Assembly: GCA_039621445.1 (NCBI GenBank)
Contig: CP154957.1
Coordinates: 6,442,504-6,506,503, forward strand
Direction of reading: 5' to 3'
DNA from: Euglena gracilis
Taxonomy: Eukaryota; Euglenida; Euglenophyceae; Euglenales
Length of the DNA: 64,000 nucleotides
Position 1 is the first letter of the stretch. The number at the start of each line of letters is the position of its first letter. Below, one piece after another: positions 1 through 10,400 of this stretch. The position numbers were made by a program, and so were the translations under genes. Below the pieces are notes generated by a model, which was not told where the DNA came from, ran no database searches, and was given only the letters and a program-made list of their open reading frames with translations.

Positions 1-123
1 GCTGAGCATTTGGGGGTCCTTTACGGGGGGGGGGGGGGAAGTTTGGCCCTAGAGAAAATATGTACAGACAAATTTCGCGGAAGAAAATCCCGCAAAATAT
101 TTCCGGACATTTTTAAGGAATCC

Positions 124-187
124 CGCGAAATTTGTCGCCCGCGAAATTTGTCGGCCGCGAAATTTGTCGGCCGCGAAATTTGTCGCC
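124..187. repeat. Short tandem repeat of GCGAAATTTGTCG units
   Basis: Four near-identical units of about 17 bp (core GCGAAATTTGTCG) follow one another. Related GCGGAA/ACAAATTTCGCGG strings lie just left of them. No coding signal was seen in bases 1-287; the rest is poly-G/poly-C and AT-rich spacer. Confidence 0.7.
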
Positions 188-287
188 GCAAAATTTGTCT
201 GGCACAAAATCCCCCCCCCCCCCCGGTAGACCACCGGTGTGCTCAAATAAAGGGGGGTAGTGGTAACCTTGGACAGGAGGCAGACTG

Positions 288-1625
288 CAGGGGGGGGGGG
301 AAATTATGCGGTCCGCATTATTCCGCATTTTTCCGCATTTCCGCATTATTCCGCATTTTCCCGCATTTTTCCGCATATTTTCCGCATTTTTTTTGTAAAT
401 TTTCCGCATTTTTCCGCATTTTCGCATTTGACCGCATTTTTTCCGCATTTTTTTGTATAATTTCCGCATTATCCCGCATTTTCCGCATTTTTCCGCATAA
501 TTACCGCATTTTTTCGCATAATTTCCACATTTTTCCACATAATTTCCGCATTTTTTGTGATTTTTTTTACGTTTCAGGTCAACTACAAGGTTCATTGTTT
601 CCCCAAGTTTGATGAAGTCTGACCGCTCTTTTGAAGGGCAAGGATGGATGGACGTTGTATGTTTCCAGAAAGGGTGGATGTTCATTCGTGGTTTTCACAT
701 ACCATTGTTGCCCCACTCGCTTCTTTAATCGATGATTTGTTTGCCACATATTCTTTGCTGAAATGTTTTTCAAAAGGGTCCTAGTTCAGGTGCAAGCCCA
801 GTTTCTGCGTGATATGTTCATCAGAGTTTTGAAATCGTTGCAGGACGGTTTGAATGTTTGCTTTGAGAAAAGCAAGGAACAAATTGAGTTTTACCGTCAA
901 CTTCGCGTGCTCAACCCAAATAATTTGCCTCTTATGTCATCAGCTCCCACAGATTACTCAGCGTTGCGTTTGGACGGATGTGATGAAGATTTCATACAAT
1001 ATTTGCAATGCACAAAAAGGGATATTGACGGCACAGAGGAGTTAATTGAATGGTGGAAGACGCACCGGCCATCTCTTTTTCGTGAACGTGTTTTGTTTCT
1101 GGTTTCCACCCCGGTCGCCACTTCAAGTGTGGAAAGGTTTTTTTCCGTTTGTGGACAGCTGGATGCCGATCAGTGGGCTTTGTCACAAAATGCACGGAGG
1201 TTGGAGTTTATGCTTCAATTTAATGGTGATTTGTCTGGGCGTTTCACCTCCCTCTGACCTGTTCGCATTGTTTATTTGCGTCCGCGTCTTTTGAACAATG
1301 GACATACTGCCGCTGAACATTTTTATTGTGCTTTGTTTTTCCATTGCATTTTGGTGACTTCTGGCAAGCTTGGGCATCGGCGATGGAAATCAAATAGCAT
1401 CGGGACCCTGCATATTGTGAGGTAGAAATATATCTGTCCTCTCCATGTGACCTGGGACTCCACAGAATTTCGGCATGTTTTCCGCATTTTCCGCATTTTT
1501 CCGCATATTTTCCGCATTTTTTTTCCGCATAATTTCCACATAATTTCCGCATTTTCCCGCATTTTTCCGCATAATTTCCGCATTTTTTTCCCCGCCTGCC
1601 AGACCGCATAATTTCCCCCCCCCCT
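288..1625 (+). mobile_element. hAT-type DNA transposon carrying a transposase fragment
   Basis: The element starts CAGGGGGGGGGGAAATTATG and ends with the complementary AATTTCCCCCCCCCCT(G). It is flanked by the 8-bp duplication GCAGACTG at 280-287 and 1626-1633; one G of the right end overlaps the duplication. Both ends carry many CCGCATTTTT-type subterminal repeats in opposite orientation (about 310-560 and 1475-1610), as is common in hAT elements. The interior encodes a hAT C-terminal dimerisation domain. An 8-bp duplication and CAGG termini are hAT hallmarks. At 1.34 kb the element is too short for a full transposase, so it is probably deleted. Confidence 0.85.
763..1257 (+). CDS. hAT transposase, C-terminal (dimerisation) part
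   Basis: The open frame of 164 residues ends in a recognisable hAT dimerisation domain. It contains ELIEWWKTHRPSLF followed by VLFLVSTPVATSSVERFFS, the family's W-W-x-x-h...P-x-x-S-x-x-x-E-R-x-F-S pattern, then a long polar tail. The N-terminal zinc finger and the RNase-H-like catalytic core are not visible upstream inside the element, so this is a remnant or the last exon of a larger gene. A TTTCAG acceptor-like site lies near 577. The true 5' limit is not determined. Confidence 0.8.
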   Translation: MFFKRVLVQVQAQFLRDMFIRVLKSLQDGLNVCFEKSKEQIEFYRQLRVLNPNNLPLMSSAPTDYSALRLDGCDEDFIQYLQCTKRDIDGTEELIEWWKTHRPSLFRERVLFLVSTPVATSSVERFFSVCGQLDADQWALSQNARRLEFMLQFNGDLSGRFTSL

Positions 1626-2111
1626 GCAGACTGAGTGCCGTATGGGTGCTTGATTTGATTTGGTGCAGTTCCCTGGCGGGTTGAGCATCTCATACGACTG
1701 GCAGTATTCATTGAATGCTGGCCGTGCACATCCCTTGCTCTCCGTTGTGGTGGGCTGAGGCCGTTGGGACTTGTTATCAAGGTCCTGCCTATGTTGACAG
1801 TGCTCCAGCGACATCTTCAGCATTCCTTCAGCCACTCCCTCTCCCAGTACATGCAACCCACCCACCCACCCACCAAACCAGGGGTTGCTTTGGAAAATTT
1901 GACCCCCAGGGGGGGGGTCCAAAAGCGCCAGGCATAAAAAATGGGCGAAAATGGATAGGAAAAAAGCTGTCCAGGACATGTTTGTGTCAGAACAATACAT
2001 TTGTTTTTGCATAATTGGCAGTTTTATTCGACATTTTTTTTGCGATTTCGATTCTTTGGAACCCAGTTTGACCCCGGGGGTCGGGCCCAGCCCCATCCCG
2101 GGACCCCTGTG
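1626..2111. other. Intergenic spacer, no gene seen
   Basis: No reading frame here looks like a protein. From about 1810 the sequence becomes similar to the right edge of the window, sharing a run of CCCACCCACCCACCAAAC and GTCCAGGACAT. This marks the left limit of the edge-to-edge repeat. Confidence 0.5.
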
Positions 2112-2900
2112 CAGGGGTTTTTTTTAGTCTTGGACCCCCTCCCCCAGGGGGGGAGGGGGGGTAGGGTGGGTGGGTCCCTTGGACCCCCTCCCCCCCCTCC
2201 CCCCGGGGGGTGTGGGGGTAGGGGCTGGTGGGTATATCTTTTTCGGTGCCGAAGGCGCCGAAAATTTTGAGAAAGGTGCTATTTTCAGCATTTTCGGCCA
2301 TGTTCTGACAAAAGTGGGTGGGTCCCCCAGATCCCCCCCCTCCACCGGGAGGGGACGCCCACCCCGGGGTGGGTGGGTGGGTGCTGACCCCCTCCCCCCC
2401 CCCCGGTCTTAAAAAAACCCCTGCCCCTGTGAGGGGGGGGAGGAAAGTCCGCCAGCAACCATTTTCCAGCCAGCCCAAATTTTCCAGCCTCTGAGTTGGA
2501 CCCCCGGGGGGTCCCCAAGCAATGCCCTGCACCAACGCCCCCCCCCTTCCTTCCGGCGCCACCTCTGGCCTATTCTCAGCAACCACCAATAATTGTCGAA
2601 CCCGATGTTCAGCAACATGTCAAATTTTCGTCAACCCACCCACCCAACCAACCTCCCACAACCGAGATCAGAGGGCTGATGGAACCCAACTGGTATCACC
2701 ACTGCAGCATATGAAATTGCACTTGAACAGCTGGTCTGACCCCAGTGCATGGTTTTATACCCTCACCCCGCTTATCACCTTTCCCATCCTCCCCACTGTC
2801 ATTTATCGAGTTTGATCGTGGTTGGATGCACTTTTCAGAATTTGTGACACCTGGCACCTGTGCGTTGATGATCTTTTGGCAATAAAATAAGCAAAGCGCC
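1810..2900 (+). repeat. Left copy of a diverged segment repeated at the right edge
   Basis: Blocks in the same order and orientation recur at 62890-64000. They include the ACCCACC run, GTCCAGGACAT, TTTGCATAATT.GCAGTTTT, AACCCAGT, TTTTCCAGCCAGCCCAA, and a long nearly identical stretch (2660-2880 versus 63790-64000). That last stretch includes GAGGGCTGATGGAACCCAAC and CTTGAACAGCTGGTCTGACC. Different transposons occupy the two copies. It lies directly upstream of the phosphatase gene. Confidence 0.75.
2112..2423. mobile_element. hAT-like MITE, family A (copy 1)
   Basis: Begins CAGGGGTTTTTTTTAGTC and ends CTTAAAAAAACCCCTG. It is flanked by a perfect 8-bp duplication CCCCTGTG (2104-2111 and 2424-2431). 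The interior has poly-C/poly-G blocks around a conserved core, GGCGCCGAAAATTTT...GCTATTTTCAGC. No coding capacity. Confidence 0.9.
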
Positions 2901-4314
2901 ATTCTTTCATCACCTCCCCCCATTTTCATCCCAGGATTGTATTCATGGAAATCATGTTTACAGTGGTTGTGACTTTTGTGATTCATTGTGTTCTTAACGC
3001 TCCCCCCTTCTTGCGCAGTCCGAGATTTGTCCCTCACTGAAAATTCAAAGATTCAACTTGAGAGGGACAAAGTTGAGGAATACATATCTGCAGTTTGATT
3101 TGATAAGGTGAACGATTTTCATCGTTCCACTCCGAATGAGCTCGCTCTGGTTGATTTTGTCACCTGAGTTTAACCTAAAGCCCCCCCCCCCTGTGGTGCC
3201 ATTCAGGGCACAGTATAAAATTTTTGGGTGGATCCTGCATTTTTTTCTCACAAAAATGATCCATTTCGAGCAAAAAGTGCGCATATAGGAGAATTTCCCC
3301 CTCCAAACGTTGCCCACATGGCCAAGGATTTTAGCTGTTTTCAGTTGTTGAAAAATGCCTCCGTTCTACCTCTTTATCAGAGTGAGTTTCAGGTGTTCAC
3401 GGAGCCTTTCAGTTATTTTTCTGGCTGCGGACGTGTGTTCTTGATTTACCCTAAAAATTGGAACCCCTGACCCGTCATTGCGGTCCTAAAGGCGACCATT
3501 CTGGCAGCAGTCATTGCCGGGTGGAGGTGGTAAAATGTGTGATTCCACAAAGTCCGTGGAGTGACAGGTTATACTTTCAGAACTGTCCAATGCTTTTCTC
3601 GCGATTTGAAATAGAACCTTCGAATTCCTTTCGTGCCAGATGTCCGATGTCACAGGTTTTGAGGCTCGTGTTTTCATCCGAAAAAAGGGACCCCAAAACG
3701 ACCCCCAAAAGGCCACATTTCCGGAATGGGTCTCGGATTGCGCGATTGTGCAAGGCAAGTCGACTTTTGTGAGCTAAGTGCAAAGTAGACCGCCTAAGAT
3801 AGACAGATCCGGGGATTGTATCCAGGGGCGGGAGGGTGTTTACGCCGAGAAAACAGGAGGGAGGCGTAATGTAGAACCGCAATTTTTTTGCAAGTCAAAC
3901 ATCACAACAGAAACAACATAAAATTGCTCAAAATCCCTTGTTTATTTGTTCCATTATTCCCCAAGGGGGTGGAAGTTGGGTCCTTTTCAGGGGTGTATGT
4001 TTACCAACAACTCTTGCATTTATACCCCCCCCACTTGTTCGGGTGGTGCGGTTGGTTCAATGGCAAAGAACCCCCTTTTGTGCAACTTTCCTTGTCCACA
4101 ACCCCATCCCCCTATTAGACCTGCAACAATGAATGATTACCTTGCCCTCCCCGTCCAAGACATGGCAATGTTCCAGAAATGTGCCATTGACACGTGAGGT
4201 GGGTCAACGACACAAGGGATACGAGACCCAATTATCGTAATTTGCATTGTTGGTCTTGTTTCTTTGTGGGGGTTTTGTAAATTTAAGTACGCGTGCTTCT
4301 GCTGTCTTTTCCCA
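2432..4314. other. Region upstream of the phosphatase gene, no confident gene
   Basis: Contains the rest of the edge-shared segment (to about 2900) and unique sequence. At 4130-4195 there is a 22-codon ATG frame ending in MAMFQKCAIDT; a diverged copy of part of it (ATGTTCCAGGAATGCGCC) recurs near 22205, upstream of the dehydrogenase gene. Whether this is a 5' exon, an upstream ORF or a repeat cannot be decided. Nothing else looks coding. Confidence 0.4.
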
Positions 4315-4315
4315 G
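4296..4315 (+). promoter_or_regulatory. Candidate 3' splice acceptor for the phosphatase 5' end
   Basis: A pyrimidine-rich tract ending in CCCAG lies 90 nt before the start codon. It could be a cis acceptor from an upstream leader exon or, if the organism is a euglenozoan, a spliced-leader trans-splice acceptor. Inference only. Confidence 0.4.
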
Positions 4316-4405
4316 GGGCTCTGTGTATGCATTGACCTCCTCCCGACTTCTGCGGCCATCTGGGTTGTTGCATTTCCTCCCCTTGTTGTTGCGACTTTTC
4401 CAACA

Positions 4406-4461
4406 ATGAGCGGACTGAACCTGGACAAGTGGCTCGAGCAGATTCGGGAGTGTGAGCCGTT
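4406..4461 (+). CDS. PPP6C: Phosphatase exon 1
   Basis: Starts at ATG and encodes [19 protein letters not shown], matching the PP6/PP4 N-terminus (LDK..E..R.C..L). Ends two bases into a codon (phase 2). Reading straight on gives non-homologous residues, so the exon must end here although no usable GT is present. Confidence 0.88.
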
Positions 4462-7400
4462 GCCAAGGGTTCCATTTGCCCTCCAGTGTTTGGCCAGCTT
4501 TTTCCAAGCTGTCAGCTGTGCAGGGGTTTTTTTTAGCCTTGGACCCCCGGGGGGGGGGGAAGGGGGAGGGTGGGTGGGTCTGGCCGAGCCCCCCCCTCCC
4601 GGGGGGGTTCCCCCGGCGGGGGTGGGATACTTTTCGGCGCCGAAAATTTTTGAAAAGGGTGCTATTTTTAGCATTTTTCGCAATTATTGGCCATTTCCGG
4701 GGAGAAGTGAGTGGGTCCCCCGGGACTCCCCCCCCCCATGGGGGGGACCCCCCTCCCTCCGGTTTTTAAAAAAGACCCCTGCAGCTGTGGCGTCATGTGA
4801 ACTTTTTCTTAAATAAAAAGTTGTAATTAATTAATTCATTAATTAATTTGAAAGAAAACACCTTTTTTTGTCTTTTAGTGCAAGTCAGCAACCATTCATT
4901 GTTGTTGTGAAATCAGATCACTGTTATAAGTCATGTTTGTTAGATAACCTTTGAGTTGGAAATTGAGTTGAAAAACCTTTGCACTGTCTAAGCTGTCTAT
5001 TGGTAAGCTGCAATTCTGTTTTTGGGCTGGGTGAGGAAATCTGTGTGTAGGATTCAATGCATGTCCATAATCATAAATTTTTCTACCCAAATTGCCATCA
5101 CATCACAAATCATTGTTTGCTTTGTACTCCCTCCAAAAGACCCCGGGTCCACTTTTTGGGTCTTTTGCTAAAAATTCCAAGGGGGGTCTTATTTTGGGGG
5201 GGTCTACTGGATTTTTTTGCCAGAAAAATCGACCGAAAAAATCTCCCCGTGGGAGCGTCGCGGGAGGGTCCAAAATTAAAGGTCCAAAAAAGGGCAGTTT
5301 TTGGCAACGAGCAAAAAAAATTGTCTCAAAAATTGCCAATTTTGACATAGGCATACTCAGCATTTTTGGGCAAAAAATCAAACAGCGTCAAAAAATCCTT
5401 CATTTTGAGGCCGTTTTCTTCTTCCTTCATTTTTAGAGGGTTTTTTTTTGAATTTCCCCCCAAAAATCCCGAGGGGGGGGCTGATTTTTGCGTGGCCAGT
5501 TTTTCGGATTTTTAGCTGAAAATTGGCAGGGGGCCTTATTTGGGGGGGGCCTTTTGGGGGGGTCAGTTTCGATCCAAAATACAAACCAAGTGACCGTCGT
5601 CTGGCTCCACATGAGGGGGGGGCTTTATATTTGGGCGACAAAACCAAACTCCCTGGGGGGGCTTTATACTTGGGGGGGTTTATATTTGGGGGGGGGGTTA
5701 TTTGTAAAGTCATTTGGGGGGGGTCGCACACAGCTGTGTGGTGCTGGTAATTCATTTTTTGGACGGATAGAATTATCATATAAAAAGGAGAAAAAATTTG
5801 GCCCCCAAATATAACCCCCCCCCCTGAGGGTCTTGAAATCCCGTCCAAATATAAAGCCGGGGGGCTTTATAATTGGGGGGTTTAAATCTTTGTGTGCCCA
5901 AATAGCGTTCAGGTGAATCACCGAAAAAAAGATCCGTCCTCACTCCCCCCCCCCCCCTACAAGCAGGGAGGGAAGGCAAATGCTTGTCCCAGTGTCCAGC
6001 AAAACGGCCAGCCAGTGGATCCCCCCCGGGGGTCCTTGAGCAAAAGCCTGGTGGCTGTATTTGCAAAGGTCATCCAAATTGCCACTGTTTTGTTTTCCGA
6101 TTCGCAGAAGCATTGAATTATGTTATAATTATCAGTAAAATCTGCATTTGACATTTGACACCAAACTGCTTTAAGGAAATATAGTTAATATACCCATTAT
6201 TGGTTTTGGGTATTGCCGCAGAGGGTCGGGGCCAAAGAAGTTAGTTCACTGAAATTGCAGGGGGCAAAGTAGTTTTGGGGGGGGTTTATGTGGTGTTGGC
6301 TGTTCTGTAGCTGGGTTGCTGGACCCTTTTTCGGCGTCGGGGTGGGCTCCAGCCGCTCCAATTTCCAGGTTGCCATAAAAAGAACCGGTTCATTTCTAAT
6401 TGCTTCTTTTTTGCGAAGAAAAGTTTGTCTTTTTTTGTAACGTGCAAAATTTTGACACAAAACGGCCCTTCCACCGGCAGAAGCGGACCTGAAGAAACTC
6501 TGCCGATATGTGATCGAGATCCTCATAGAAGAGAGCAACGTACACGTCGTCTCAACCCCGGTGGTTATCTGCGGCGATATCCACGGGCAATTCTTCGACC
6601 TGTTGGAGTTGTTCCGCACAGGAGGGGAGGTGCATGAGGGCAACGACCAGGAAACTGTTGGCATTCAAGTTGTTGATGGATGTGCTTGAGCAGGCTTCTT
6701 CTTAAAAAAAGGTAGCACCCCAATGGGGTGGGATAGGTTAAGAAATTCGTTTTTTTTTTCACAATTGGCAGTTTTTCTGGACATTTTTTTTGCAATATTT
6801 ATTTGGTCCCCCGGTTCGACCCCAGGTTGGGCCCAGCTCCAGCCCGGGACCCCCATGGGGGGGGGGGGTCGGCCAGCAGCCTTTTTCCAGCTGGCCCAAA
6901 TTTTTCCACTCTCCAGGCAGGGGCTGGAGCATTTTCAACCCCCGAGGATGGTCAAGTTGGGGTGGGCAGTGACACCCACCCATGTACACGTACATCTGTG
7001 TCCAAAAATGGACATTAGGTAATATCAGGTTGGTCGGGAGCCACCTGGCCCCAAAGCCACCCCCGCCCCCCCCCCCCCCCCCCCGCGTCCTGGGGTGCCT
7101 GTTATGGAGCACAGGGCACCCCGCTCCCCTCCGAGGTTTGTAAAACAAAAGCTTGTATTTTGGGCAATCGTCGCAGTTTCTGCCATGGTGATAGTGTTTT
7201 GAAGAAAAACCCTCCCCCCCCCCCAAATATAACCCCCCCCCCCCGGGGTCCGACTTCGGGATTCGAGGAATGACCCCCTCCCCCCACCCCCCGGACAAAC
7301 CAACAGAGGGCAATTCTTTTGGATTTGGTGCGACCTGCCATGGTCAAGGTTTTGGCCTCGAAGAGATGGTCAATGAGAAATATGCTCAAAAAAGAGGGGA

Positions 7401-10400
7401 AAAGGACATTATTTTCATGCATTTCCCAGGCACAGCACCAGAAGAAAAAAATTTCGCTATTTTTTGAGCTTTGCCCCAAAATCCCCCAAAAAATTCTGAG
7501 CCATACCCCCCCCTCCCACAATTATATACCCCCCCCCTCCCGGACCTCAGGCGAAAAAATAACATCCGGGGGGTTACATTTGGGGGGGGGTGGCAGATGC
7601 CATGGGTTTCCTGCCTGGAACTACATCTTCATGGGGGATTTTGTGGACCGCGGGTACAACTCTTTGGAGACGTTCACCATCTTGATGCTGCTGAAGGCCC
7701 GCTGCCCATGGCTTCCCAATAAGGTCATTGACCGCCTGAGCCGTGCGGATTCTTGGGGGAGGTGGAGAGGTTGGCACCTGGCCACAAGTGACTGCACGCG
7801 TACGGCCGAAGGTCCTGGAGCCCAGCAAACGGCCATTTTTGACCTGTTCGGGGGGTAGGTCTTTCCCCTGACACCCCTGTCCCTCTCTGTCTGTGTGTGT
7901 GCCGTCCTGGATTTTATCCCCCCCCCCTGATGGCCCGAAGCGCCGGGGGGGGGGGGATAAGCTCAAAAGTCCAAAACTGAGTCCAAAATTGGCGAGTCCA
8001 ATTTCTATGGACTCCCCTAGGCCATCACGTCGCAGTTAACATTTTTCGGATTCGGTTTCTTTTGTTCTGGTTCATTTCGTTGTTGGTATTTTTTTGGGGC
8101 CAACGAAGGAACCTCTTTGTCCCCCTTTGTCTTTAACCCAATGACCTCCCTCCCCGTGTTAATTTCACTGTGTGAATTTCATTCTCCTGTTACAGGCGGT
8201 TTTTTACCAACCCCGGGGGGGGGGAGGGGGGTCCGGAGTGCCTGTGAGTGCCTGCCCAGGCAGGCACTACCCCCCCCCCCGGGGGGGGGTCGGATTTCGG
8301 CCTGTGCCCAGGCACATTCCTTTGAAAATAGGCCATTTTTGGCTCCCCGGCGCCTTAGGCGCCGAGGTTGTGCTAGGGCACTTTTGGCCGTGTGCCCTGC
8401 CCCCCCCCCCCCCGGCGGGGGCGGATTTGGAGTGCCTTGGGGTGCCTGCCCAGGCAGGCACCCCCCCCCCCGGGGTGGGGTCGGCACCAGACTAAAATAC
8501 AGCCTGCTCCTGTATTTTGGCGTGGGGGGGGAAGGAAGGGAAGTGGTGATCCTCCTCCTCAACCATCTCAAAGCATTGCCATGCGGGGCGGTGTGGGGGC
8601 CCTGTTGGCATCCGAACCAGATCACGTTGCTGCGGGGCAACCACGAGAGCCGCCAGGTGACCCAGATCTACGGCTTCTACGACGAGTGCCAGCGGAAGTC
8701 AGGGCGGTCCTCAAGGGACAGGATTCTTTTTCTTTTTTTGCAAAGGACTGCCCCTTAACGACTGCCCTGGCCTCTTGGCCAACTGTCATCCAGGCACCGA
8801 ACAGGGTCGAAATAAACAAAATAAAAATAAAAATAATAAATAAATAATAAAAGGCAAACACGCAGTTTTCGAACGTTTTTGGGTGAATGGGGCGATAGTC
8901 CAGGGAGAAATTACTAGAAATTACTTTTCCCCCGGAGTCGATCGACCCCTTTTCGCCAAATATGGCTGTTTTTTGCATTTGTAAAATTCTCATTAACTAC
9001 GCTGGGACATTTTTTTTTTTGCTTACAGTGTGGCTAAAAATTACGGAAAAAAAAAATTACGGCAAAAAAAAATTACGAGAACAAAAAAAAAATTTTTGGC
9101 AGAAATTTTTATTTGGAAAAAATTAATTTTGGCAAAATCTGGTCCCCGTGAAGGATTGACCTCCGGCACAGGTGAGCGAGATTTTTGTCCTAATTGTGTG
9201 TTCAACGTATTTTTCTGTCCCCCAGTGGCTGCAATCACTCGAGGTATTGTGGCACATACCCGTCCAGCAACGCTTCCAAAAAAATGGGGGAACGTTCAAG
9301 ATCGGTCAGGCATGGGCAAAATATTCGCTGGCAAAAACAGAATGGAGGCCGTTCGCTGCAACTTCTGATAGAATTGTACCACTGATCAGGTGTCAGTAAT
9401 TTCTAATGCAGAGCAATTTTTGCTGTGATTTTCCCCAGGTGCTTGATGCCGATCGCCCGTTTTTCAAGGAGCTGGCTGAGCATATACCATTGAAGAAACT
9501 GACATTCAATTGGGATGAGTATTGTGTTCTTTTGGGCACAAACCAGAAGTGGGCTGGAAGAGGGCGTCGGAAACCGACGGAGTGAGAAAATTACGAGAAA
9601 AAAAATTATGGCAAAATTTGGGTATTTTGCCAAAATTTCTGTCTTCCGTAATTTTTAGCCGCACTGTAAGGACCGCCCTGGCGGAAGTACGGCGGCGGGG
9701 ACGCATGGCGGGCGTGTGCCGAGGTGTTCGACTGCCTGAACATCGCGGCCCTGGTGGACGGGAAGGTGTTCTGGGCACGCAGTTGCTCGGTTTGTAATGT
9801 TTTCCTTTCAAATGAACATGAAGGATTGTAATGTTACCTTGCATGCAGAAACACCTAATACAAAAATCTCAAGTCAAATAAAATTTACGACTGTCCCGTC
9901 GGTCATTCAATGCCATAGGTGGCCGCCTAGGCTGTAAGTGGATTGGGCAATAAGTCATTTGCTTCAGTCTTTCTTTAATACATCACAGTTTGAGGAAGGA
10001 TTCCAGACCAAAGAAGATTTCTCAAATTGAAGCGTACGTGAGGTTCGCAATTGTGTGCGGATGTGTTCATGGTGGACTCAGCCCAGAGATTCGCTCAATA
10101 GACCAGATCCGGATCATCATTCGCCGGCAGGAGGTTCCGAATGAGGGCCCATTCTGTGATTTGATGTGGTCAGTACAGGCATCATTTTGATGTTATCTTT
10201 TTTTCCTGGACATGAATGTGAAGTTATTGCTGTGTTCTGACAGAAAGCTGTGATGAACCCAGAAGTGGGTGACTGAGAGAACAACAATTTTCATTTGTGA
10301 ACGCTTGGAGGTGATCATGCAGTGTACGTATATCTGTGCACACACACACACACATATGCGCGCGTGTGTGTCCATATGTGAGCATGGCAACAATGAATAA

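Larger units (their letters stand above)
9026..9666. mobile_element. Tc1/mariner-like element nested in the intron-4 element
   Basis: The ends CAGTGTGGCTAAAAATTACG and its complement CGTAATTTTTAGCCGCACTG differ at one position and are flanked by TA (9024-9025 and 9667-9668). TA duplications and a CAGTG start fit Tc1/mariner. It inserted only 14 bp from the right end of the host element. Inside are exon-like segments with GT-AG-type borders (see 9226-9392 and 9438-9585) that are not a recognisable DDE transposase. Confidence 0.82.
8700..9680. mobile_element. hAT-like element forming phosphatase intron 4
   Basis: Ends are CAGGGCGGTCCT and AGGACCGCCCTG, a perfect 12-bp terminal inverted repeat. 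The target duplication GCGGAAGT is perfect (8692-8699 and 9681-9688) and lies in coding sequence on both sides. A Tc1/mariner-like element is nested at 9026-9666. The left part (8760-9020) is AT-rich without coding features. Confidence 0.93.
8697..9685 (+). other. Phosphatase intron 4, an intact hAT element
   Basis: The intron is AGT (last 3 nt of the left target), the 981-bp element 8700-9680, and GCGGA (first 5 nt of the right target). Either cut within the duplicated GCGGAAGT gives the same mRNA, CAGCGGAAGTACGGC, reading QRKYG as in PP6. Its ends are neither GT-AG nor GC-AG. Confidence 0.9.

Noticed and set aside
3458-3772. A 104-codon frame downstream of the left repeated segment
   Set aside because: No family resemblance, overlapping frames on the other strand are similarly open, and no splice context was recognised.
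10173-10180. TCA|GTACAG as a conventional donor for phosphatase intron 6
   Set aside because: The start coincides with GT, but the required 3' cut (ATGCC|GACCCC) is not AG, while the perfect CAGGCAT/ATGCCTG pair explains both ends.
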